From the NCBI RefSeq assembly GCF_902729435.1, contig NZ_CACVCG010000062.1, positions 1 to 32,104 on the forward strand: a stretch of 32,104 nt of DNA, read 5' to 3'. Positions 26,564-32,104 of the stretch are shown here, piece by piece. Source of the stretch: Magnetospirillum sp. UT-4 (GTDB taxonomy: Bacteria; Pseudomonadota; Alphaproteobacteria; Rhodospirillales; Magnetospirillaceae). Position 1 is the first letter of the stretch. Each line of letters opens with the position of its first letter. The position numbers were made by a program, and so were the translations under genes. The notes under the pieces are model-generated. The model worked only from the letters and a program-made list of their open reading frames with translations. It did no database searches and was not told where the DNA came from.

Positions 26564-26658
26564 TTCAGCCTCTCATCGACTGGTTCGCCCATGGGGGGTG
26601 GGGGCGTGTTGGGTCGCGGCAATGGTGCATGACGTATCCTCACGGCGGGACGAGAGTC

Positions 26659-26688
26659 ACCATAGCGCCACTTCGGCCATCACGTCAA
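26659..26688 (-). promoter_or_regulatory. Probable promoter of cas5-cas8c-cas7-cas4-cas1-cas2
   Basis: On the - strand, -35 TTGACG (26683-26688) and -10 TATGGT (26659-26664) are 18 bp apart. The start would be near 26652, about 90 bases before cas5. The -35 directly adjoins the TTC PAM of the guide-RNA target at 26689, so Cascade bound there would cover it. Confidence 0.5.
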
Positions 26689-26715
26689 TTCCTATAATGT
26701 GTTGTTAGGTAGTGA
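26689..26715 (+). promoter_or_regulatory. TATAAT promoter box within a Cascade target site
   Basis: TATAAT at 26693-26698 is a perfect -10 on the + strand in a GC-rich genome; no strong -35 is seen (only CTTCGG-like sequence at 26671). The site begins with TTC (26689-26691), the type I-C PAM, and the following bases (26692 onward) match the spacer-like part of the RNA at 26802: positions 1-5, 7-11, 13 and 14 match; 6 and 12 do not. Binding would block a start near 26705. Confidence 0.6.
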
Positions 26716-26753
26716 TGCCGGAAAAATTCCGGCTGCCTTTCGCCTCCCCCTAA
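26715..26753 (+). CDS. Candidate creT-like toxin ORF, 12 codons
   Basis: ATG at 26715 opens MPEKFRLPFASP, stop at 26751-26753. AGG (26707-26709) stands 5 bases upstream, and a start of transcription near 26705 is expected from the TATAAT box. A perfect 7-bp hairpin GCCGGAA-AAA-TTCCGGC (26717-26733) lies inside. Order and strand match known CreTA modules: repressed toxin first, guide RNA next. No tandem rare codons are visible, so if a toxin exists it may be the peptide or the structured RNA. No family is recognised; the ORF could be chance. Confidence 0.3.
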   Translation: MPEKFRLPFASP

Positions 26754-26770
26754 ATCCAGCTATTGTCACG

Positions 26771-26849
26771 GCTCATCCCACAAAGGGATGTGGATTGAAA
26801 CCTATAGTGTGTAGTGATCGAGAATGGGGCCGGCCCGTCCGGCCCCATT
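26771..26849 (+). ncRNA. crRNA-like regulatory RNA (CreA-like), single diverged repeat plus guide
   Basis: Bases 26771-26801 are a diverged repeat, on the strand opposite to the array and the cas genes. The last 12 bases are identical to the array repeat, including the 11-nt handle TGGATTGAAAC. The stem differs in sequence but is fully paired: CATCCC and GGGATG around loop ACAAA. A guide of 21 bases starts at 26802 (CTATAGTGTGTAGT...), then an 11-bp terminator stem. It has no second repeat. A possible promoter is TTTCGC (26738-26743) with TATTGT (26761-26766), 17 bp apart. The guide matches the TATAAT site at 26692. Cas5c could process it and Cascade could use it for repression without cleavage, as partial pairing does in CreTA. 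Function is inferred. Confidence 0.75.
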
Positions 26850-26851
26850 TT
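26823..26851 (+). terminator. Intrinsic terminator of the crRNA-like RNA
   Basis: AATGGGGCCGG and CCGGCCCCATT form a perfect 11-bp stem around CCCGT; with the stem's last two bases the T run is four. On the - strand it lies just after the cas3 stop (26856) and may also end cas3 transcripts, although the T run there is poor. Confidence 0.75.
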
Positions 26852-26855
26852 CAGT

Positions 26856-29015
26856 TCAGTCTCCCGTTGCCAGCATCAGCCCCACCCCTTCCCGGTCATA
26901 CAGCTCGTCCCTGACCAGAACGGTCACGGTACCGATGTCCTCGGCCGCGCCGGTCTCGCGCAGCTGAGCCAGAGCCTTCGGTCGGACCGGCACGGTGTAG
27001 CGCTGCAGGGCGCGCAGGGTGGCCCGCGACGGGCCGTCGCGGCGCAATTCCTCAACCGCGGCTTCGGCGCGCTGGTCGAACAGCACCACCAGCGGCTCCT
27101 CGCGCTGGTCGATCATGCGGAACGCGTCGGCGGCGGTGCGGAAGGCGATATCGTACCAGGGGCGGCCGGGGCGCTTCTCTCCCAGGCCCAGCATCCGGCC
27201 GATGCCGTGGGGGTCCAGGCTGCGTTTGCTCCAGTACAGCTCGTTGAAATAGGTGATGAAGGCCTCCGGGTGGAACGGAGCCTCGGGATGCTTGCGCAAT
27301 GCCGCCTCGGCGGCCTCGGCAGCCTGGGCCAAGTGGCCGTGCAGTCGGCCGCCCTCGGGACGGAACACCACCATCCGGCCCTTGTCGGGCAATAGCCCCT
27401 CGCGGTTGCAGCGGCCCGCCGCCTGGGCGATGGCATCCAGGCCGGCCATGGCCCGCCAGACCGCGGGGAAGTCGATGTCCACCCCGGCCTCGACCAGCGA
27501 GGTGGAGACCACCCGGGCCGGGCCGCCTTCCTTCAGCCTGGCCAGCAATCGCGCACGGTGGGCGGCGCATTGCCAGGTGGAGAGGTGAATCGCCCCGGCC
27601 GGCAGCAGGCCGTGCAACGTGCGGCAGTCGGCGCGGCTGTTGACGATGGCGAGGGCGCGGTCCTCGGCCGTCATGGCGGCGGCGATGGCCTCCCACGACT
27701 GGCGCTCGCCGGGCTGGGGGAAGCTGACCCGCACCCGATCCAGCGCCGCGAACAGGGCCGGCGGATCGGGGGCGATCTCGATCGGCCTCGGCAACTCCTT
27801 GAACACCGCCCCAAGCGCCGGCTGGGTGGCGGTGCACAGCACCACGGTGACTCCGTAGCCCTCCACCAGTTCGGCCAGCGCCGCGGTGATGGGGAGCAGC
27901 AGGTCCGGCGGCAGCGCCTGGGCCTCGTCCAGCACCACGACGCTGCCGGCGATGTTGTGCAGCTTGCGCAGGCGCGAGGTGCGGCTGGCGAACAGGGATT
28001 CGAACAGCTGCACGGTGGTGGTGACCACCACCGGGGCGTCCCAGGTCTCGGCGGCCAGCCGGTTGCGGTTGCTCTCTTCCCGGCTCCCCTCGTCCAGCGC
28101 GCTGTGGTGCTCCAGCACCGCGTCGTCGCCCAGGGTCTCGCGGAACACCGCGGCGGTCTGCTCTATGATGCTGGTGAAGGGGACGGCGTAGATGACGCGG
28201 CGAAGCCGGTCAGGATGGTGGTGGACGTGGTCGAGGGCGAAGGCCAGGGACGCCAGGGTCTTGCCGCCGCCGGTGGGCACGGTCAGGGCATACAGGCCGG
28301 GCTGGCCCTTGGCGGCATCGCGGGCGGCGGCCAGCACCGTCGCGCGCACCTGGTTGACCGGGCCGGATGCACCGGCGAAACGCGAGAGCCTTTGGTCCAG
28401 GCGCGGCCGCAGCGTCCCCATATCCGCCCAGCCGGACCTTGCCCCGGATCGGCCCGGGTCGAAGAAGGCTTCGGTGTCGAGGAAATCGGCCTCGAACACC
28501 GCCGAGGCCAGCATGCGGATCCACAGGCTGGGGTCGCGTTCCGGCGGGCGCTTCAATGGCGGCGGTGCAAGCAGGTCGGCGGGCGCCGCAGCCATGGCGG
28601 CACCCAGCAGGAGATCGGCGTCTCCCAGGCGGTCCTTCAGGCCTTTTCGCGAGTCTTCGCCCTGAAAATCGGGCAGTCCGGCGTGATGGCCGGCAATGAC
28701 GAAGGCCAACGCCAGGCCGGTGTCGCCGAGCGCCTTCACCGCGTGCAGGGCGCCGGCACTGGAGTGATCGACGCGACGCCGTGCCTCCTCCAGATGGGCA
28801 TCCTCGTCGAGGACGGTGCGGATCATCGCCTGGAAATCGGCGGAATACTTCCCCAGATCGTGCCAGAGTGCGGCACATGCGGCGAACCCGCCGCAGTTCC
28901 AGCGGTCAGCGAAACGTCGCGCCAAGACCCCGGCATCGCGCAGATGCTGATCCAGGGGGTGTATCCTGTCCCCGGCAGGAGCGACATGGGCGATTGGCTG
29001 CGGAGGGCTCGACAT
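26856..29015 (-). CDS. cas3: CRISPR helicase-nuclease Cas3 (HD + SF2)
   Basis: Cas3 is recruited by Cascade and degrades target DNA. The 719-residue protein has an N-terminal HD nuclease domain (HLRDAGVLARRFADRW, then ALWHDLGKYS and HSSAGALHA, HHAGLPD), Walker A VPTGGGKTLASLAF, DEAQ box VVLDEAQALPP, motif IV region IVNSRADC, and VSTSLVEAGVDIDFP with QAAGRCNREG. DEAQ in place of DEAH is seen here; DEAQ-type boxes occur in I-C Cas3. It is separated from cas5 by 292 bp holding the guide-RNA module, unlike the overlapping genes downstream. Confidence 0.95.
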   Translation of the reverse strand: MSSPPQPIAHVAPAGDRIHPLDQHLRDAGVLARRFADRWNCGGFAACAALWHDLGKYSADFQAMIRTVLDEDAHLEEARRRVDHSSAGALHAVKALGDTGLALAFVIAGHHAGLPDFQGEDSRKGLKDRLGDADLLLGAAMAAAPADLLAPPPLKRPPERDPSLWIRMLASAVFEADFLDTEAFFDPGRSGARSGWADMGTLRPRLDQRLSRFAGASGPVNQVRATVLAAARDAAKGQPGLYALTVPTGGGKTLASLAFALDHVHHHPDRLRRVIYAVPFTSIIEQTAAVFRETLGDDAVLEHHSALDEGSREESNRNRLAAETWDAPVVVTTTVQLFESLFASRTSRLRKLHNIAGSVVVLDEAQALPPDLLLPITAALAELVEGYGVTVVLCTATQPALGAVFKELPRPIEIAPDPPALFAALDRVRVSFPQPGERQSWEAIAAAMTAEDRALAIVNSRADCRTLHGLLPAGAIHLSTWQCAAHRARLLARLKEGGPARVVSTSLVEAGVDIDFPAVWRAMAGLDAIAQAAGRCNREGLLPDKGRMVVFRPEGGRLHGHLAQAAEAAEAALRKHPEAPFHPEAFITYFNELYWSKRSLDPHGIGRMLGLGEKRPGRPWYDIAFRTAADAFRMIDQREEPLVVLFDQRAEAAVEELRRDGPSRATLRALQRYTVPVRPKALAQLRETGAAEDIGTVTVLVRDELYDREGVGLMLATGD

Positions 29016-29120
29016 CGCCCCGGATTATGCCTGTCGGCCCCGGCCATATGCAATCTATAATAGGCTACGTAGTTGACATATATTCCCTGGGATGCAGCGA
29101 AATTGCAGTGCAGATCGCGC

Positions 29121-29960
29121 TCACCCCGGCCAGACGAATCGATAGCTGGTGTTCCTGCTTCCGCCGGGGTTCTTCTCCAGCACGCCCCGGCCGACCAGAT
29201 CGGTGATGTCGCGCTGCGCCGTATCGGCGGAGCAGCCGCAGATCGCCATCCACTTCCGGGTGGTGATGGCTCCTTCGAATCCGTCGAGAAGCTTCCCAAG
29301 CACCTTTCGCTGGCGGTCGCTGAAGGGGTGCGGCGCGTGGGCATGCCAGAACCTCGCCTTGGCGATCACCCTGTCGGCGGTGGCCTCGGCGGCGGCGATG
29401 GCGTCGGTGTAGCACCGGGAAAACCATGACAGCCACCCGGTGAGGTCAAGGTCGCCCTTCTGGGTCTCTTCCAGGATCTCGTAGTACCGGCCCCGGTTGA
29501 CCGCGATCTGGCTCGACATGCTGTAGAAGCGCTGGCCGCTGTTTTCCGTCCGGGCGACCGCCAGGTCCGCGATGGCCCTTGCCATGCGGCCATTCCCATC
29601 GTCCATCGGGTGGATGGTGACGAACCAGAGATGGGCGATGCCGGCCCTGATCAGGGGGTCCATTCCGGTGTCACCGCGCGCGTCGTTGAACCAGGCCAGG
29701 AACGTCGCCATGTCCTCCGCCACCCGGGCGGCCGAAGGAGCCTCGAAATGGACCCGGGCCCGGGGAGAGTAGGGCTGCGAAACCACCTGCATGGTCCCGT
29801 GGTGGTCGGTCCGCCATTGGCCGACGTCGATCCCGACGTTACGCATCATCCCGAGGAATCGCCCCTGCCGGAACCGGGCCTCGGTGAGCACAGGCAGCAG
29901 CCTGTTCGCGTCCCAGCGAAAGGATGGCCAGGTCGGGCGCTGCCAGATGTGGCGAGCCAT
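29121..29960 (-). CDS. Fic-domain AMP transferase-like protein
   Basis: Fic proteins transfer AMP or other nucleotides to target proteins. The 279-residue product has an N-terminal DUF4172-like region (WQRPTWPSFRWD, then QGRFLGMM), the core motif HPMDDGNGRMAR (117-128; consensus HPFxxGNGRxxR, Phe replaced by Met), and a C-terminal winged-helix-like part GAITTRKWMAICGCSADTAQ (about 235-270). I find no clear inhibitory S/TxxxE(G/N) motif. It lies 105 bp upstream of cas3 on the same strand, so a shared transcript is possible. Whether it is part of the CRISPR locus is unknown. A perfect 15-bp palindrome precedes it. Confidence 0.9.
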   Translation of the reverse strand: MARHIWQRPTWPSFRWDANRLLPVLTEARFRQGRFLGMMRNVGIDVGQWRTDHHGTMQVVSQPYSPRARVHFEAPSAARVAEDMATFLAWFNDARGDTGMDPLIRAGIAHLWFVTIHPMDDGNGRMARAIADLAVARTENSGQRFYSMSSQIAVNRGRYYEILEETQKGDLDLTGWLSWFSRCYTDAIAAAEATADRVIAKARFWHAHAPHPFSDRQRKVLGKLLDGFEGAITTRKWMAICGCSADTAQRDITDLVGRGVLEKNPGGSRNTSYRFVWPG

Positions 29961-29974
29961 TCAGGCGCCTTTCG

Positions 29975-29989
29975 CCGCATGTCATGCGG
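29975..29989. promoter_or_regulatory. Palindromic operator candidate upstream of fic
   Basis: CCGCATG-T-CATGCGG is a perfect 7-bp inverted repeat that ends 14 bases before the fic start, where a repressor would block transcription or translation. The Fic product itself has a DNA-binding-type C terminus. Confidence 0.35.
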
Positions 29990-30087
29990 TGAATACGGGC
30001 GCATTCTCCGCAAACCGCAACGCGGCGCGAGGGGAGCTGGCCCCCCGGCGGCGGCGCGCTGTCTTGCCATCCATTCTGCGGGGAAAT

Positions 30088-30164
<77 letters not shown>

Positions 30165-30193
30165 GCGGGTCTTGGGCTTGCCAAGAGCCGAGG

Positions 30194-30222
30194 TTTATAG
30201 CGCGGTTCGGGTTGGATGGCAA
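30194..30222 (-). promoter_or_regulatory. Promoter of tRNA-Arg
   Basis: On the - strand -35 TTGCCA (30217-30222) and -10 TATAAA (30194-30199) are 17 bp apart. The start would lie near 30187, about 23 bases before the tRNA, as for tRNA-Phe. Confidence 0.7.
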
Positions 30223-30243
30223 AGGGGGAAACGCGGGGAAGTG

Positions 30244-30283
30244 CGGCGGCAGAAGTCGTCTGTTCTAACCCTACCGGCTGCGC
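30244..30283 (+). pseudogene. Degenerate 3' part of a tRNA-Arg, inverted
   Basis: These 40 bases, read on the + strand, match the anticodon-stem-to-acceptor half of the neighbouring tRNA-Arg at about 32 of 40 positions, but in opposite orientation. The T loop is damaged (TTCTAAC for TTCGAAT) and no 5' half or CCA is present. It may be the remnant of an attachment site or of a duplicated tRNA. Confidence 0.6.
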
Positions 30284-30620
30284 TGTGGCTGGGGTGTGCC
30301 GGGAAGGGGTATTCCGTCGAATTGGTGCCAAGGACCGTGCGCCTCTGCCGGCGGGGTGGTGCCTCACCATCCCACCCGCGTCAGTAGACCAGCCGACATG
30401 ATCGGCGAGGAACTTGGCGAACAAGAGATCTTCAATGCTCATGGCGCTACCTTGTCGCCGGGTTGCTGGACGATCCACCGGGATGGCTTCTGGGCGCAGT
30501 TCACGGCGATGACACCATGCAGTGTCTGGGGGCCGTTCCCCGACCTTCTGACGAAACTGCAGGGGGGCTTTGCCTCCCCTGCGGTTCTCGATGGCAATCA
30601 TCATACCCCCACCGGAAAAA
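30284..30620. other. Intergenic stretch, no supported gene
   Basis: No convincing coding region is seen. On the - strand a short frame starting near 30442 reads MSIEDLLFAKFLADHVGWST and looks protein-like, but it runs on into the inverted tRNA remnant and has no recognisable family. A strong hairpin at 30559-30582 (GCAGGGGGG / CCTCCCCTGC, one wobble) could be a terminator-like or repeated element. Confidence 0.4.
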
Positions 30621-31052
30621 TCAGGCGGCGCGGCGCACAGTATTGAGGATCTGCCCGCAACCGATCAGAACGGCCCCGGCGACGACCAAGGCGCTGCCCA
30701 TGATCACCAACGCGGTCTTGGTGTTGAGCGCATGCAGGTTGGCGATCCTGCCGATGTCGCCATAGCCCGATCCGTTGGACGGGTCCATGACGACGCCCCA
30801 CAGGGATAGGCAGATACCGAGAGCGAGGAGCAGGGCGCCGGCCCAGGGCATCTTCGATGACGGGATGCGGGGCGGCTCCATCGTGATGGGCTTGGCGACC
30901 GGCTGGGCTTTCTCCCGTGCGGCCTGTTCCTCTGCTTCCTGGGCCTGGGCGGCGCGGCGCGCCTCTTCAGGGATGTCGCCCTTGCACTTCCAGCACTTGG
31001 TCGCAGTGGGCTCATTCCAGGCCTGGCAATTCTGACACTCAATTTTCGACAT
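30621..31052 (-). CDS. Zinc-ribbon membrane protein, unknown function
   Basis: The 143-residue product begins with a zinc ribbon, CQNC (residues 6-9) and CWKC (20-23), followed by a charged, Ala/Glu-rich, probably helical region (about 27-55) and two hydrophobic segments (about 69-88 and 113-133). So the ribbon probably lies in the cytoplasm and the rest in the membrane. The overall design is common among small uncharacterised proteins; I recognise no specific family. It stands alone on the - strand. Confidence 0.75.
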   Translation of the reverse strand: MSKIECQNCQAWNEPTATKCWKCKGDIPEEARRAAQAQEAEEQAAREKAQPVAKPITMEPPRIPSSKMPWAGALLLALGICLSLWGVVMDPSNGSGYGDIGRIANLHALNTKTALVIMGSALVVAGAVLIGCGQILNTVRRAA

Positions 31053-31329
31053 TTGTGTCCCTCTCTATTGAAAATGTGGGCGCGACGACGGCAACGGGCG
31101 CCCGTGGGGTAAGTGCCTAGAGCCAAAGGGCCACCACGGTTTAGGTCACCTGATCAGCGAACCCGCGAACGCCTCGGACTCCTCCCGTCCTTTCTCGGAT
31201 AAATCCGATGTTGTCAAAAAAACAACTGTCAGGCGTATTACAAAATGCGCTGGTTATGAAACAAACTGGCGCAAAAAATATGCAAAGTAATGTATTTGTG
31301 TTGTGGCTCATGCGGCACCGGGAGCAACT
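31053..31329. other. AT-rich intergenic region
   Basis: Between the zinc-ribbon gene and the lipoprotein genes the sequence is markedly richer in A and T, especially 31205-31310, with runs of A. No gene or RNA is recognised. It should hold the promoter of the zinc-ribbon gene (- strand), but I could not choose a reliable pair of boxes. Confidence 0.5.
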
Positions 31330-31348
31330 GCGCTGTATATGACAGCGC
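31330..31348 (-). terminator. Hairpin after lipoprotein gene
   Basis: A perfect 7-bp stem GCGCTGT / ACAGCGC with a 5-base loop lies 2 bases after the lipoprotein stop. There is no T run on the - strand, so termination is uncertain. Confidence 0.4.
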
Positions 31349-31350
31349 GG

Positions 31351-31917
31351 CTAAGAGGCGGGTGGTGGATTTGATTTAGCCCGACGACGCTCGGAGCGAA
31401 GTCGCTCCAACCGCGCTTCCTCGCCAGGGACGCATTCGTCCACTCGCTTGGTATTCCACCAACATTCGTCGGTCGCGACGCATAGCGTTGCACACCAGCC
31501 GCGTGGGTCGATCATGAGCTGCTTGGCGTTTGCCACCTCATACCCGCGATTCTGCAGACACCTGGCGGTTCCCATGTTTCTGTAGCGTTCCTGTTCGCGA
31601 GCCGCGTGAAGCTGACCCGCAATGAACCCTCCGATTGCTCCAGTGACAACATCACCACCAACACTCCCGCTTGAAGATCCAAGCGCTACGGCGCCGATAC
31701 CAGACCCAACGCCACTCTTGGCTGCCGCCATCATGCCGTCATACGTCTGTTGAAGCTCAGATGTCAGGTGGTAATCCGCCAAGGTGACGCACTCGATCAG
31801 ATCCTTCTGGTATTGCTGCGGATCATCCACCGCCTTCAAATCGATGAGCGGCTTTGGCAGTGGCGATGCGCACGCCGAAACCGTCAGCGCCAGGAAGACG
31901 ATCGACCAGCGCCTCAT
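31351..31917 (-). CDS. Glycine-zipper lipoprotein, unknown function
   Basis: The 188-residue product has a lipoprotein signal peptide (MRRWSIVFLALTVSAC, lipobox VSAC) and then PKPLIDLKAVDDPQQYQKDL. A glycine-zipper-like segment follows (about 85-120: GVGSGIGAVALG, GGDVVTGAIGGFIAGQL), seen in proteins that insert into or cross the outer membrane. Several cysteines (RCLQNRGYEV, WCATLCVATDECWW) may form disulfides. The ATG at 31915-31917 overlaps the stop of the upstream gene, which encodes a related shorter lipoprotein. The frame is open further upstream, but that part belongs to the neighbour in another frame. Confidence 0.82.
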   Translation of the reverse strand: MRRWSIVFLALTVSACASPLPKPLIDLKAVDDPQQYQKDLIECVTLADYHLTSELQQTYDGMMAAAKSGVGSGIGAVALGSSSGSVGGDVVTGAIGGFIAGQLHAAREQERYRNMGTARCLQNRGYEVANAKQLMIDPRGWCATLCVATDECWWNTKRVDECVPGEEARLERLRSERRRAKSNPPPAS

Positions 31918-32104
31918 CGCCGCACCACGCCGATGACCGAGTGGCCGCGCCCCTCCAGGCACTTGGTGGTGGCGCTGTCCTCCAGGCCGTACTTGTTGAC
32001 GAGCCATTCGCAGCCCATCCAGTCCATCTGCGCCTCGGCCGGGTTCTTGGACGCCTTGAGGTCCATGACCGGCTCGTAGGTTGGTGAACTGCAAGCGCTA
32101 ACCC
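31914..32104 (-). CDS. Lipoprotein related to its neighbour, 5' end outside window
   Basis: The last 63 codons of a gene run from the window edge to a TGA at 31914-31916, in ATGA overlap with the next start. The visible part begins VSACSSPTYEPVMDLKASKN, which includes a lipobox, so only a short signal peptide is missing. It shares with the downstream protein VSAC-S-P, DLKA and a KCLEGRGHSVIGV segment (RCLQNRGYEVANA there). It lacks the glycine zipper and ends VVRR. The two look like products of tandem duplication. Confidence 0.75.
   Translation of the reverse strand, partial: VSACSSPTYEPVMDLKASKNPAEAQMDWMGCEWLVNKYGLEDSATTKCLEGRGHSVIGVVRR

Noticed and set aside
26699-26914. 71-codon frame across the guide-RNA region
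   Set aside because: It starts within the -10 box, runs through the diverged repeat and terminator, and overlaps the end of cas3; no family match.
29050-29080. CTATAATAGG in the fic-cas3 gap as a second target of the crRNA-like RNA
   Set aside because: Only the first five bases and a few later ones match, and the bases in the PAM position are AAT, not TTC.
29016-29120. Clear promoter of cas3
   Set aside because: The gap is AT-rich with TATTAT-like sequence on the - strand, but no -35 at suitable spacing could be chosen.

Overview
The window is GC-rich and alphaproteobacterial. The order hisG-hisD-UPF0262-phosphatase-infA-maf-RNase E/G-yacG-tRNA-Phe, together with the copper/NosL genes, suggests a Magnetospirillum-like member of the Rhodospirillales. 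The genus is inferred from gene content, not tested.

Layout. (1) 98-6607: a housekeeping run on the + strand: an SGNH hydrolase, hisG, hisD, UPF0262, a low-molecular-weight phosphatase, infA, maf, an RNase E/G-type protein, yacG and tRNA-Phe with its own promoter and terminator. (2) 6660-7344: a scar holding gene fragments, including what looks like the last residues of a [2Fe-2S] BFD-like domain. (3) 7348-17471: copper handling. A PCu(A)C chaperone is followed by a tightly packed 14-gene + strand operon: a DUF2946-like protein, two small membrane proteins, an FtsX-type permease, a LolD/MacB-type ATPase, a polytopic protein, a TlpA-like thioredoxin, a 54-residue metal-binding protein, two further membrane proteins, a CopA-type ATPase, a SafE-like protein and two NosL-like proteins. 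It is preceded by an FNR/DNR-type box placed as in a class II promoter. (4) 17489-29015: a complete type I-C CRISPR-Cas system on the - strand (cas3, cas5c, cas8c with an internal cas11c start, cas7c, cas4, cas1, cas2), then a leader and an array of 56 repeats and 55 spacers. (5) 29121-29960: a Fic protein with a palindrome in front of it. (6) 30088-32104: tRNA-Arg, a degenerate inverted piece of a tRNA, a zinc-ribbon membrane protein and two tandem related lipoproteins, the second cut by the window edge.

The most interesting element lies in the 292-bp gap between cas3 and cas5, on the strand opposite to cas. A single diverged CRISPR repeat (26771-26801) keeps the whole 11-nt crRNA handle and has a re-paired stem of different sequence. 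It is followed by a spacer-like stretch and an intrinsic terminator. The first 14 spacer-like bases match a site 110 bp upstream except at positions 6 and 12, the positions that are flipped out in type I guides. That site has a TTC PAM (the type I-C PAM) and covers a TATAAT box. Between target and guide sits a tiny ORF with a Shine-Dalgarno-like AGG. This is the architecture expected of a CRISPR-regulated toxin-antitoxin RNA pair (CreTA-like). The same site also abuts a likely - strand promoter for cas5-cas8c-cas7-cas4-cas1-cas2, so autorepression of cas expression is an alternative or additional role.
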